In this document: piece by piece, positions 34,372 to 43,523 of the stretch
Numbering within the stretch: the first letter of the stretch is position 1
Layout of the letters: each line of letters begins with the position of its first letter
From: Bacteroidales bacterium
Lineage (GTDB): Bacteria; Bacteroidota; Bacteroidia; Bacteroidales; Bacteroidaceae
Direction: 5' to 3'
NCBI GenBank assembly: GCA_022772475.1
Contig: JALEZQ010000059.1
Coordinates: forward strand, 1 to 57,335
DNA length: 57,335 nt
The notes under the pieces: model-generated
The model's database searches: none
The model's input: only the letters and a program-made list of their open reading frames with translations
What the model was told of the DNA's origin: nothing
Position numbers and translations under genes: made by a program

Positions 34372-35442
34372 ATGCGTCTGCTCATTGACGACAAGATACC
34401 CTTCATCCACGGCCAGGCCGAACGTCTCGGCACCGTGCGCTACATGCCCGGCGCCGCCATCAGCCGTGACGATGCCATGCAGGCCGACGTCCTCATTGTC
34501 CGCACGCGCACCCGCTGCGACGCCGCCCTGCTCGACGGCACCCCCGTGCGCTTCATCGCCACCGCCACCATCGGCTACGACCACCTGGACCGCGACTACC
34601 TCAGCCGCGCCGGCATAGGCTGGGCCAACTGCCCCGGCTGCAACGCCACGAGCGTGGCACAGTATGTCGCCACGGCCCTGTTGCCCCTCATCGACAGCGG
34701 CCGGTTGCCCGAGCGCCCCACCGTGGGCATCGTCGGCGTGGGCCATGTGGGCACCGCCGTGGCCCTGCACCTGCGGCAGATGGGTTTCCCCCTGCTGCTC
34801 TGCGACCCGCCGCGCCGGGAGCGCGCCCGCCACGGCACACCCTGCGCCGCGCCCCACACCGCCATCGCCGACGACGCTTGCACGGCCACGATGGAACAGT
34901 TGGCGGCCGAGGCCGACGTCATCACCTTCCACGTGCCGCTGACCGACGGCGGCCCGTATGCCACGCGCCACCTGGCCGACGCCCGTTTCTTCGCCGCCCT
35001 GCAGCGCCGCCCCGTCGTCATCAACGCCGCCCGCGGTGAGGTGGCCGACAACACCGCCTGGGTCGAGGCCCTCGACCGCCATCTGACGGGCCCCGCCATC
35101 GTCGATACGTGGGAAAACGAGCCCCACATCCTCCCCGCCCTGCTCCGCCGCGCCTACATCGCCACGCCCCATATCGCCGGCTACTCGGCCGACGGCAAGG
35201 CCCGCGGCACGCAGATGGCCCTCGAGGCCGTGGCGCGCCACATGGGCTGCGCCGAGACCTTCGCCATAGCGCCGCCGCCACTGCCCGACGGTTTCCGCTA
35301 TTGGCAGGGCACGCCCGAGGCCGACCTGCTGCGCCACCCCGCCCTGCGCCGCTACGACCCGCGCCGCGACAGCGAGGCCCTCAAAGCCTGCCCCGAGGCC
35401 TTCGAGCGCCTGCGCGGCGACTACCCCCTGCGCCGCGAATAA
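34372..35442 (+). CDS. pdxB: Erythronate-4-phosphate dehydrogenase
   Basis: 356 aa from ATG 34372; a TTG two codons earlier is unlikely. It oxidises 4-phosphoerythronate in DXP-dependent PLP synthesis. The N-terminal MRLLIDDKIPFI, NCPGCNATSVAQYV (about residues 85-98), NAD-binding VGIVGVGHVGTAVA (about 118-131), FHVPLTDGG (about 187-195), and the catalytic Arg, Glu and His (NAARGE near 219, ENEPHI near 248, HIAG near 266) are as expected for PdxB, as is the extra C-terminal dimerisation part. High GC, strongly Ala/Arg biased. Confidence 0.93.
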   Translation: MRLLIDDKIPFIHGQAERLGTVRYMPGAAISRDDAMQADVLIVRTRTRCDAALLDGTPVRFIATATIGYDHLDRDYLSRAGIGWANCPGCNATSVAQYVATALLPLIDSGRLPERPTVGIVGVGHVGTAVALHLRQMGFPLLLCDPPRRERARHGTPCAAPHTAIADDACTATMEQLAAEADVITFHVPLTDGGPYATRHLADARFFAALQRRPVVINAARGEVADNTAWVEALDRHLTGPAIVDTWENEPHILPALLRRAYIATPHIAGYSADGKARGTQMALEAVARHMGCAETFAIAPPPLPDGFRYWQGTPEADLLRHPALRRYDPRRDSEALKACPEAFERLRGDYPLRRE

Positions 35443-35490
35443 GGGCGGGCCGCGGCCCACGCTTCTTTGGCGCCGCGGCGCAAAACAATT

Positions 35491-35665
35491 TTGCCAACCC
35501 CCTTGGCAATCCGATTGCCAGCCGCTGGTAAAACGATTGCCAGCCGCTGGCAATCGCGTTGCCGGCCGCTGGCAATAAAATTCCCAACCCGCTTGGGAAT
35601 CGCATTCCCAGCCGCTGGGAATCGTGTTCCCAGCCCTTGGGAATCGTGTTCCCAGCCGCTGGGAA
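35491..35665. repeat. Eight regularly spaced palindromes in tandem
   Basis: Palindromes start at 35491, 35515, 35537, 35559, 35581, 35605, 35627 and 35649 (steps 24, 22, 22, 22, 24, 22, 22). The first four are of the type TTGCCAGCCGCTGGCAA, the last four TTCCCAGCCGCTGGGAA, each a 7-bp arm pair with a 3-nt centre; units 1 and 5 have a longer 5-nt centre (CCCCC or CCCGC). The linker is mostly TCGTG or TCGCG-like. It fills the gap between pdxB and the nuclease-helicase gene, 64 nt before the latter's start. Confidence 0.95.
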
Positions 35666-35728
35666 TCGGCGTACCCACCTTCCCCCTTCCTTTTCCTTCC
35701 CCTTTCCTTCATTCACCATCCCGCCCCC

Positions 35729-38700
35729 ATGTCTCAGCCCTACCGGCCCGAACCGCCCCAAGCCTTCTTTCAGGCGTATGCCGACGCCGCCACGCGAGGC
35801 AGCGCCGCCGAGGGCTACGGCCGTATGGCGCAGACGTTCAATGAGTTTCTGCGTCAGCACACCGAGGCCGCGGGGATCCACTTCGCCGGCACCTTTGCCA
35901 AGACCGACCACCTGCTCAAGGCCCACGACGCCCCCGAGGCCCTGCGTGCCGCCGTGCATCAGGCCCGCATCCGCCTGCGGCGCCGCGCCCTCATCGACGA
36001 GGCCACGCTGGCTGAGGGCCGCCGCGCCGATGCCGCCGCGCTCTGCCACCTGGCGGCGCTGACCTGCGGCGTGGCCGTGCCCGAGAGCATAGCGCGCCTG
36101 CTGCCGCCCCCTGCCGCTGCGCCGCGCCGCACGGCGGTGAAGATGGCGGCCTGCGTACGCGCCGTCGTGGTGCGGCGCGATGACGCGCTGGTCTTCCTCC
36201 GCGCCGACGGCGACGAGGGGCGCACGCTATGCCTCGACCTGGCACGGCCGGCACGCGGCGCAGGCGGCCCGAACCGCCTCTATCTGGCGCCGATGCTGGC
36301 CGAGGGCAGGCAGGTGAACCTCATCGCCCCCGTGCTGCTGGCCGACGGCGAGCACGTCGAGGCCGAACTGGTGGTGCTCGAGCCGGACTATCTCATGGAC
36401 GTATCGGCCGTCGCTGCCTGTGCCGAAGACTATGGCGACACGCCGCTGACGGCCCTTGTCCGCCGTCTGACGCCGCACGACGACACCGACGCCACACTGC
36501 TCGGTACGCTGGCGGGACAGTTGCTCGACGACGAGATGCGCCACGCCCCCGACGGCGCCCGCTATGAGGACAGCGTGAGCCGCTTCTTCCGCTACAAGCC
36601 GCTGGCGCTGCTCACCACGCCGCTCGAGGCCGACTTCCACCAGCGGGCGCGCCAACAGCAGCAGCACATACGCCGCGCCCTGACGCAGACGCTGCCGCAG
36701 GCGGTGCCGGGCTTCGACCTGCGCCACGCCATGGTGGAGCCGTCGTTCTTCTCCGAAGCGCTGGGCCTGCAGGGGCGTATGGACTTCCTGCAATGGGACG
36801 GCCGCGTCATCATGGAACAGAAGTCGGGCAAGTGCGGCTACCCCCAGCAGCGGCCCGACGTGCCGGTGCTGGCGCGCAAGCACTATGTGCAGGTGCTGCT
36901 CTACGTCGCCATGCTGCGCCACCTGCACGGCGCGCAGCCGGACCTGACGCACAACATGCAGGCCTTTCTGCTCTACTCGCGATACGCCGAGAGTCTGGAG
37001 GCCGTGGGCTATGCCCCGACGGTGGTGTTTGAGGCCATGCGCCTGCGCAACCGCATCGTGGGCATGGAGCACCACCTGGCCTCGGCGGGCTACGGCCTGC
37101 TCACCACCCTCACGGCCGACCGCCTGAACGAGAACGCCTGCCAGAGCCGCCTGTGGCGCGAATGGCAGCGGCCGGCCATCGAGCAGACGCTCACGCCGCT
37201 GCGCCAGGCATCGCCCTTGGAGCGCGCCTACTGTCTGCGCCTGCTGGCTTTCCTCTCGCGCGAACACCTGCTGGCCAAGACGGGGAATGCACGGAAGGAA
37301 AATTCGGGTTTTGCGGCCACATGGCACGACGCACCCGACGACAAGCGGGCGGCGGGAAACATCTACGACGGCCTGCACATGGTGGAGCCCGCGGGGAACG
37401 AAGGCGAAAGCGACGATGCCACGGACGGCGCGCCGCGCACGGTGACGCACGTGGTGCTGGCCTTCGGCGAACGGCCCGACGACGGCATGAGCAACTTCCG
37501 CACGGGTGACATCGTCCTGCTCTACCCCTATCGGCCGGGCGAGGAGCCCGACGTGCGCCGCACGATGGTGTTTCGCGCCACGCTGACCGACGTGCGCGAC
37601 GGCCATATCCGGCTGACGCTGCGCGCCGAACAGACGGACGCCCGCGTCTTCACCATGCACCACGGCGCCCTGTGGGCCATCGAGCACGACTTCATGGAGG
37701 CGTCGTTCGCCCCGCTCTACCTCTCCACCCGGCATTTCCTCACCGCCCCGCAGGAGCGCCGCGACCTGCTGATGATGCAGCGCCGCCCGCGCACCGACGC
37801 CTCGCTGACGCTGCGCGGCTGCTACGGCGACTTCGACACGCTGACGCTCAGGGCACGCCAGGCGCGCGACTTATTCCTCATCGTCGGGCCGCCGGGGACG
37901 GGAAAGACGAGTTTCGGACTGGTGAACACGCTGCGCGAAGAACTGCATGACGCCGAGGCATCGGTGCTGCTCATGGCCTATACCAACCGCGCGGTAGATG
38001 AGATATGCAGTAAGTTGGCCGAGGCCGACCTGCCCTTCATCCGCCTGGGCGGCGCGGCGGTATGTCCGGCGCCCTACCGCCGCCATCTGCTGGGCGAACA
38101 GGCCACGGCGGCGGCCTCGCTGACGGCGATGAAGGCGGTGCTGCAGCGCACGCCCATCATCGTGGGCACGACGACGGCGGTGACGGCCTCGGCGGCCCTC
38201 TTTGCCGTGAAACACTTCACGCTGGCCATCATCGACGAGGCGTCGCAGATTCTGGAGCCCCACATCCTCACGCCGCTGTCGGCCACGCACCAGGGGCGGC
38301 CGGCCATCGACCGCTTCGTGCTCATCGGCGACCATAAGCAGTTGCCGGCGGTGGTGCAGCAGACGGCGCGCGAGAGCGCCGTGGAGGACGAGGCGCTGCG
38401 GGCCATCGGACTGACGGACTGCCGTCTGTCGCTCTTCGAACGCCTGCTGCACCGCTACGGCGACGACCCGGCGGTGTGCTACACCCTGACGCGGCAGGGA
38501 CGTATGCACCGCGACATCGCCCTCTTCCCCAACATGGCGTTCTACGGCGGCCGCCTGCACACAGTGCCGCTGCCCCATCAGGAACGGCCTCTGCCGCCTA
38601 TCGACGCCACGGCCATGGCACCGGCCGAGGTGCTGCTGCTGAGCCACCGCGTGCTCTTCATGGACGTGCCGCTGCCGCCGGTAGCCGTATCGGACAAGGT

Positions 38701-39169
38701 CAACACCACCGAGGCGGCCATCATCGCCGCCATCGTGGCGCGAATGCAGCGCCGCATGGGTGCGGCCTTCGTGCCGCAGCAATCGGTGGGCATCATCGTG
38801 CCCTACCGCCACCAGATAGCGGCCATACGCCGCGCCATGGAGCGCGAGGGGGTGACAGGGGCGGCAGACATCACCATCGACACCGTGGAGCGATACCAGG
38901 GCAGTCAGCGCGACACCATCATCTACGGCTTCACCGTGCAGCGCCACGCCCAACTGGACTTCCTCACCGAGCACACCTTCACCGAAGACGGCATGACCAT
39001 CGACCGCAAACTGAACGTAGCGATGACGCGGGCCCGCGAGCACCTCTACCTCGTAGGCCACGCCCCGCTGCTGGCCCATATCGCCACCTTCGCCGCCCTC
39101 ATCGACTTCTGCCGCGCCCGCCACGCCTTCTGCCGCGTCACGCCGGCCGGTTTTGCCGCGTGCAGATGA
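35729..39169 (+). CDS. Dna2-like PD-(D/E)XK nuclease and superfamily 1 helicase
   Basis: 1146 aa from ATG 35729 (MSQPYRPEPP); the frame runs further up through the palindromic repeats, which I exclude. The nuclease core of RecB type is at about residues 345-415: LQGRMDFLQWDG, then MEQKSGKCG (catalytic Glu and Lys) and YVQVLLYVAML. The SF1B helicase follows: Walker A GPPGTGKTS (about 719), AIIDEASQ (about 834), GDHKQLPAVVQQ, RQGRMHRDIALFPN, ERYQGSQRDTIIYG (about 1055) and NVAMTRAREHLYLVG (about 1097). Domain order matches eukaryotic Dna2 and bacterial nuclease-helicases of repair or defence. The four-Cys Fe-S cage of Dna2 is not obvious. The N-terminal 300 residues are unassigned. Confidence 0.85.
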   Translation: MSQPYRPEPPQAFFQAYADAATRGSAAEGYGRMAQTFNEFLRQHTEAAGIHFAGTFAKTDHLLKAHDAPEALRAAVHQARIRLRRRALIDEATLAEGRRADAAALCHLAALTCGVAVPESIARLLPPPAAAPRRTAVKMAACVRAVVVRRDDALVFLRADGDEGRTLCLDLARPARGAGGPNRLYLAPMLAEGRQVNLIAPVLLADGEHVEAELVVLEPDYLMDVSAVAACAEDYGDTPLTALVRRLTPHDDTDATLLGTLAGQLLDDEMRHAPDGARYEDSVSRFFRYKPLALLTTPLEADFHQRARQQQQHIRRALTQTLPQAVPGFDLRHAMVEPSFFSEALGLQGRMDFLQWDGRVIMEQKSGKCGYPQQRPDVPVLARKHYVQVLLYVAMLRHLHGAQPDLTHNMQAFLLYSRYAESLEAVGYAPTVVFEAMRLRNRIVGMEHHLASAGYGLLTTLTADRLNENACQSRLWREWQRPAIEQTLTPLRQASPLERAYCLRLLAFLSREHLLAKTGNARKENSGFAATWHDAPDDKRAAGNIYDGLHMVEPAGNEGESDDATDGAPRTVTHVVLAFGERPDDGMSNFRTGDIVLLYPYRPGEEPDVRRTMVFRATLTDVRDGHIRLTLRAEQTDARVFTMHHGALWAIEHDFMEASFAPLYLSTRHFLTAPQERRDLLMMQRRPRTDASLTLRGCYGDFDTLTLRARQARDLFLIVGPPGTGKTSFGLVNTLREELHDAEASVLLMAYTNRAVDEICSKLAEADLPFIRLGGAAVCPAPYRRHLLGEQATAAASLTAMKAVLQRTPIIVGTTTAVTASAALFAVKHFTLAIIDEASQILEPHILTPLSATHQGRPAIDRFVLIGDHKQLPAVVQQTARESAVEDEALRAIGLTDCRLSLFERLLHRYGDDPAVCYTLTRQGRMHRDIALFPNMAFYGGRLHTVPLPHQERPLPPIDATAMAPAEVLLLSHRVLFMDVPLPPVAVSDKVNTTEAAIIAAIVARMQRRMGAAFVPQQSVGIIVPYRHQIAAIRRAMEREGVTGAADITIDTVERYQGSQRDTIIYGFTVQRHAQLDFLTEHTFTEDGMTIDRKLNVAMTRAREHLYLVGHAPLLAHIATFAALIDFCRARHAFCRVTPAGFAACR

Positions 39170-39177
39170 CAGGTTTT

Positions 39178-39209
39178 GGCCTTTTTACGGCGCAGAAGAA
39201 AAAAAGGCC
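39178..39209 (+). terminator. Weak terminator after the nuclease-helicase
   Basis: GGCCTTTTT pairs with AAAAAGGCC across a 14-nt loop, 9 nt after the stop codon. AT-rich stem; efficiency doubtful. Confidence 0.4.
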
Positions 39210-39216
39210 CACAGGG

Positions 39217-39249
39217 CTTGCCTTTTGTGATAGAAATTCCGTACTTTTG
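39217..39249 (+). promoter_or_regulatory. Promoter of the dcw cluster
   Basis: CTTG (39217-39220), 21-nt spacer, TACTTTTG (39242-39249). rsmH starts 137 nt downstream, with the 23-bp repeats in the leader. Confidence 0.5.
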
Positions 39250-39286
39250 ACTTCCTTTAGACCGATGTGCCCCGGCGTCAACGACA

Positions 39287-39370
39287 CGCCCCCGTGCGTC
39301 CGGCGTCACCGCCCCCGTGCGTCCGGCGTCAGCGCCCCCGTGCGTCCGGCGTCAGCCGGCACGCCCCCTA
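39287..39370. repeat. Three 23-bp tandem repeats in the rsmH leader
   Basis: Units at 39287, 39310 and 39333 begin CGCCCCCGTGCGTCCGGC and end GTCA(C/G). The last continues CCGGCACGCCCCC. The same sequence recurs inside the ftsL coding region (40455-40488) and, diverged, before ftsW (47714-47752). Confidence 0.9.
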
Positions 39371-39386
39371 ACCCCAGCCTCTTCCC

Positions 39387-40310
39387 ATGACCATCATCTC
39401 CTCCTATCACGTGCCCGTCATGCTTCACCCCAGCGTGGACGCCCTGGACCTGCAGCCCGGGGGAACGTATGTCGATGTGACCTTCGGCGGCGGCGGACAC
39501 AGCCGCGAGATTCTGCGACGCATGGACGCCGGCGCCCACCTGTACAGTTTCGACCAGGATGCTGACGCCGAGCGCAATATCCCGCAGGGCGACAGCCGCT
39601 TCACCTTCGTGCGCAGCAACTTCCGCTTCCTGGCCAACTGGATGCGCTACTATGGCGTCGAAGCCGTGGACGGCATCCTGGCCGACCTCGGCGTGTCGAG
39701 CCACCACTTCGACGACGAGACGCGGGGATTCTCCTTCCGCTTCGATGCCCCGCTGGACATGCGGATGAATGCCCGCGACGGCATGACGGCAGCGCAGGTG
39801 GTCAACACCTACGACGAGGAGCGCCTGGCGGACCTGCTGCGCCTCTACGGCGAACTGAAAAACGGACGCCAAATGGCGGCGGCCATCTGCCGGGCACGGG
39901 CCAAGGGCGAGATGCGCACCGTGGCACAGCTCATCGAGGCGGTAGAGCCGCTCGTGGGACGCGACCGAAAGAAGAAGGACCTGGCGAAGGTATTTCAGGC
40001 TCTGCGCATCGAGGTGAACCACGAGATGGACGCCCTGGCGGAGATGCTCGAGGCGGCCAAGGACGTGCTGCGGCCCGGCGGACGGCTGGTGGTGCTGACG
40101 TACCACTCGCTGGAGGACCGCATGGTGAAAAACTTCCTCCGCGCCGGACGCATTGACGGCAAGCAGGAGCAGGACTTCTACGGCAACCGCCTGAGCGCCA
40201 TGCGCCCGCTGGGTGGAAAAGCACTGACGCCATCAGCGGAAGAACAGGAGGAGAACCCAAGAAGCCGCAGCGCCAAACTGCGCGTCGGCATCAAGACAGA
40301 AGAGAAGTAG
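39387..40310 (+). CDS. rsmH: 16S rRNA (cytosine(1402)-N(4))-methyltransferase
   Basis: 307 aa. Methylates C1402 in the ribosomal P site. YHVPVMLHPSVDAL (residues about 7-20), SAM-binding YVDVTFGGGGHSREIL (about 31-46), DGILADLGVSSHHFD (about 95-109), LDMRMNARDGMTAAQVVNTY, and the end motif LVVLTYHSLEDRMVKNF are intact. First gene of the cell-division cluster. No mraZ precedes it, unlike in many bacteria; the Dna2-like gene lies there instead. Confidence 0.95.
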   Translation: MTIISSYHVPVMLHPSVDALDLQPGGTYVDVTFGGGGHSREILRRMDAGAHLYSFDQDADAERNIPQGDSRFTFVRSNFRFLANWMRYYGVEAVDGILADLGVSSHHFDDETRGFSFRFDAPLDMRMNARDGMTAAQVVNTYDEERLADLLRLYGELKNGRQMAAAICRARAKGEMRTVAQLIEAVEPLVGRDRKKKDLAKVFQALRIEVNHEMDALAEMLEAAKDVLRPGGRLVVLTYHSLEDRMVKNFLRAGRIDGKQEQDFYGNRLSAMRPLGGKALTPSAEEQEENPRSRSAKLRVGIKTEEK

Positions 40311-40330
40311 GCACACCGCCGTTTTACCCT

Positions 40331-40341
40331 CCCCCCCCCCC
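40331..40341 (+). repeat. Run of eleven C upstream of ftsL
   Basis: Homopolymer of 11 C, 38 nt before the ftsL start codon. Long enough for replication or transcription slippage. Runs of eight and nine C also lie at 18111-18118 and 25052-25060. Confidence 0.85.
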
Positions 40342-40379
40342 GAGAAACAACATACCACAACCGCGCCCCCTACCCAACC

Positions 40380-41072
40380 ATGAAGCATAAAGAGAAAGAA
40401 CAGTTGCCGGACGAACTGCTGGCGCGCGCCATGGCGCAAGCCGACAGCGACAGCGCCCCTGTGCGTCCGGCGTCAGCCGGCACGCCCGATGATAGTCAGG
40501 ACGACGTACCCGCCGACGGCACGCCGGCAGAAGGACCGGCAGAAGGACCGGCAGAAGAACCGGCAGAAGGACCGGACGACGCCGATGCCCGGGCTGACCA
40601 AGCCGATGACGACGCCCCAACCGACGCCAAGGACAATGCGCCCACCGACCGCAAGACGCGGCGCAGACAACGCCGCAAGGAACGGGAGGAGCGGGCACGC
40701 GAGACCATCAAGCGCCTGACCGACATCGACGACGAGGAGGAGCACTTCACGCTGTCGATGCGCACGCTGGCCGGAGGCGACATCTTCGGCAGCCGCTTCT
40801 TCCACCGCCAAATCGGCTACCTGCTGCTGCTCACCCTGCTGGCCGTCATCTATGTCACCAACCGCTACGCCTGCCAACGCGAGGAGATAGAGCGCGAAAA
40901 ACTCTGCGACATCCTATCCGACAGGCAGTTTAAGGCCTTCACGGCGCAGAGCGAACTGACCGAATACTCCATGCAGAGCAACATCGAGGCCAACCTCGCC
41001 GACACCACCCTGCAGGCTAACGTGCGGCCCCGGCTGCTGCTGCCCGTAGATAGTCTGGCGGACGAAGAATAG
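40380..41072 (+). CDS. ftsL: FtsL-like cell division protein with repeat-expanded N-terminus
   Basis: 230 aa, against roughly 100-150 usual for Bacteroidota FtsL-like proteins. The conserved part is residues about 120-230: FTLSMRTLAGGDIFGSRFFHRQ, one membrane segment (IGYLLLLTLLAVIYVTN, about 142-158) and an extracytoplasmic coiled coil (REEIEREKLCDILSDRQFKA). The cytosolic N-terminal 110 residues are low-complexity acidic/Pro/Ala, and include SAPVRPASAGTP (about 26-37), which is the translation of the intergenic GC-rich repeat, then PAEGP repeats from a 12-bp tandem (40523-40574). FtsL bridges FtsQ and FtsW-FtsI in the divisome. Lies between rsmH and ftsI, in the expected position. Confidence 0.82.
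   Translation: MKHKEKEQLPDELLARAMAQADSDSAPVRPASAGTPDDSQDDVPADGTPAEGPAEGPAEEPAEGPDDADARADQADDDAPTDAKDNAPTDRKTRRRQRRKEREERARETIKRLTDIDDEEEHFTLSMRTLAGGDIFGSRFFHRQIGYLLLLTLLAVIYVTNRYACQREEIEREKLCDILSDRQFKAFTAQSELTEYSMQSNIEANLADTTLQANVRPRLLLPVDSLADEE
40455..40574 (+). repeat. Repeat insertion and 12-bp tandem repeats inside ftsL
   Basis: 40455-40488 is a copy of the 23-bp GC-rich repeat with its right-hand CCGGCACGCCC. 40527-40574 holds four units of CCGGCAGAAGGA or its variant. Both keep the reading frame. Confidence 0.85.
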
Positions 41073-41149
41073 TATTCTTCCTCCCGCAACAGCCGCTACA
41101 ACCTTTTCCCTACATCCCCTACTCCCCCGTCCACCACACGCCACAGTCT

Positions 41150-43519
41150 ATGGATTTCCAGAGCAAAAAAATAATGCCCCGCTTCTCGCTCGTCGTCCTG
41201 CTGATGAGCATCGCCGGTATATGCGCCCTCGGCAAGGCCATCTACACCATGACAATAGGTCGCGAACGGTGGGTCAGCATGAAGAGCATTCTGGTCAAGG
41301 AAGGCCGCACACTGCCCGCCAAACGCGGCAACATCCTGGCCGCCGACGGCAGCATCCTGGCCGCCTCGCTGCCCGAATACAAGATATACATCGACTTCAT
41401 GTCGTCCGAGAAAGACTCGCTGGCCAAAATAAAGGACCAAAAACTGCGCGACTCCATCCTGACCCACAAGGTGGATACCATCTGCGAGGTGATGCACGAG
41501 GTGTTTCCCGACATCATCCCCGACAGCCTCAAGGCGCATCTGCTGCGCGGACGCAAACTGAAGAGACGCTACTGGCCGGTATATGTAAACAAGGTGACAA
41601 AACTCAAACTTGGCCCCTACCAGAACCGCCAAATTTCCTACATCGAATACAGCAAAATACGGACGCTGCCCCTCTTCAACCGCAAGTCGAGCACAACATT
41701 CCTTAAGGTGGACTTGCGCCGCCGCCCCTACGGCGAGATGGCCAACCGCACCATTGGCTACTTCAAAGACTCGGCACGCTACGGCCTGGAACTGGCGTTC
41801 GACAGCATCCTGAGAGGCAAGCCCGGCCTGTACCACCGCCATAAGGTGATGGACAGCTACATCGACATCGTGGACCAGCAGGCCGAAGACGGCTACGACA
41901 TACAGACCACGCTCGACGTGGGCCTGCAGCAGATCGTAGAAAAGGCCCTACGCCGACAACTGGACGAAAACGTCTGCACCTCGGCCCTCTGCGTCCTGAT
42001 GGAGGTAGAGACGGGCGACGTCAAGGCCATCTGCAACCTGACGCGCCACGCCGACGGCAGCCACCACGAAGACACGCCGCTGGCCATCACCGACCTGTAC
42101 GAACCGGGGTCGGTGTTTAAGCCGCAGTCGTTCCTCGTAGCCTTCGACGACGGAAAGATAAGCATGAACAACCACGTCGATACGGGCAACGGCATCTACA
42201 AGTTCGGCCGCGCGGCCATGAAGGACCACAACTGGAAGAACGGCGGCTACGGCGTACTCTCCGTGCCGATGATTATCGCCAACTCGTCCAACATTGGCGT
42301 GAGCCGCCTTATCGACAGCAACTATGGCGGCAACCCGCGCGCATTCGTGGATGGCCTCTACCGCATCGGCTCTGCCGAAGACCTGCAAGTGCCCATCCCG
42401 GGCTACCAAAAGCCGCGCATCCGCCGGCCGGGCGAGGGAAGCTACTGGGCCCGAACCACCCTGCCGTGGATGAGCATCGGCTACGAGGTGCAGGTGACGC
42501 CCATCAACACGGTGACGATGTACAACGGCATTGCCAACAACGGCCGCCTGATGCGCCCGCGCTTCGTCAAGGCTATCATGCGCGATGGGGTGGTGGTGCG
42601 CGAACTGCCCCCCGTGGTGCTGCGCGAACACATGGCCAAGCCCGAAGCCATACGCAACATACAGATATGTCTCGAAACCGTGGTCACCGACGGCGTGGGT
42701 AAGAAAGCACGCTCGAAACGCTTCGGCGTGGCGGGCAAGACGGGTACGGCACAGGTGCACCGCGGCGGACACAAGACGAACGAACTGTTCGTCACCTTCG
42801 TGGGCTACTTCCCCACCAGCAAGCCGAAGTACAGCTGCATCGTCTGCGTTCGCAAGAGCGGACCTGCCGGCGGCGGCTTGAACTGCGCTCCGGTGTTCCG
42901 CGAAGTGGCCGAGACGGTGATGTCGCTCGACAGCGTGGCCGACTACACCTCCACCCGCGACACCACGGCCCACGCCAAGGCCGTACACATCGCCGGCAAC
43001 ATGCGCTCCACCGACCGCCTGATGGCCATGCTCAGTATGCCGCAAGCCCCGCTGGCGGCAGGAAGCAGCGCATGGGGCACGTATGAATACCTCAACGGCC
43101 ACGCCGTGGCCACACCGGCGACCGCCACGCCCGACAGCATCATGCCCAACGTCATGGGCTACGGCCTGCGCGACGCCATGGTACGCCTCGAGCAGATGGG
43201 ACTGCGCGTAAAGTGTCAGGGCAGCGGCCGCGTAGCGGCACAGTCGGTACACGCCGGCGATAAGGTGAAACGCGGCACCACCGTCACGCTGACGCTTGAG
43301 CAGCCCAAGCACAAAGGCAAGAAGCCGGCAGCACCAAAGCCGGCGCCAAAGCCCGCCGCGCCCGACACCACCACGGCAAAGCCTGGGGCCAAGCCCGAGG
43401 CCAAACCACAAAAACCGGAGACAAAACCGAAAAACAAGGCTGAAGCCAAACCAAAGGCAAAGAGCGAAAACAAACCCAAGGCAAAGCCTACAGAACAGAA
43501 AAAGAAGAAGAAATCCTAA
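41150..43519 (+). CDS. ftsI: Penicillin-binding protein, FtsI type with PASTA domain
   Basis: 789 aa. Septal class B PBP: N-terminal membrane anchor (residues about 10-35), dimerisation region ([16 protein letters not shown], about 58-73), transpeptidase domain with SVFK (active Ser about 321), SSN (about 380) and KTGTAQ (about 530-535), and one PASTA domain (about 664-722, [19 protein letters not shown] start). The last 65 residues are an unusual Lys/Pro/Ala tail ending in five Lys, with tandem KPxAKP-like repeats, facing the periplasm. The stop precedes murE by 4 nt. It crosslinks septal peptidoglycan with FtsW. Confidence 0.93.
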   Translation: MDFQSKKIMPRFSLVVLLMSIAGICALGKAIYTMTIGRERWVSMKSILVKEGRTLPAKRGNILAADGSILAASLPEYKIYIDFMSSEKDSLAKIKDQKLRDSILTHKVDTICEVMHEVFPDIIPDSLKAHLLRGRKLKRRYWPVYVNKVTKLKLGPYQNRQISYIEYSKIRTLPLFNRKSSTTFLKVDLRRRPYGEMANRTIGYFKDSARYGLELAFDSILRGKPGLYHRHKVMDSYIDIVDQQAEDGYDIQTTLDVGLQQIVEKALRRQLDENVCTSALCVLMEVETGDVKAICNLTRHADGSHHEDTPLAITDLYEPGSVFKPQSFLVAFDDGKISMNNHVDTGNGIYKFGRAAMKDHNWKNGGYGVLSVPMIIANSSNIGVSRLIDSNYGGNPRAFVDGLYRIGSAEDLQVPIPGYQKPRIRRPGEGSYWARTTLPWMSIGYEVQVTPINTVTMYNGIANNGRLMRPRFVKAIMRDGVVVRELPPVVLREHMAKPEAIRNIQICLETVVTDGVGKKARSKRFGVAGKTGTAQVHRGGHKTNELFVTFVGYFPTSKPKYSCIVCVRKSGPAGGGLNCAPVFREVAETVMSLDSVADYTSTRDTTAHAKAVHIAGNMRSTDRLMAMLSMPQAPLAAGSSAWGTYEYLNGHAVATPATATPDSIMPNVMGYGLRDAMVRLEQMGLRVKCQGSGRVAAQSVHAGDKVKRGTTVTLTLEQPKHKGKKPAAPKPAPKPAAPDTTTAKPGAKPEAKPQKPETKPKNKAEAKPKAKSENKPKAKPTEQKKKKKS

Positions 43520-43523
43520 CGAT

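Noticed and set aside
33343-35712. 789-aa minus-strand protein antisense to nadA and pdxB
   Set aside because: Overlaps two confident genes; its start lies within the palindromic repeat region.
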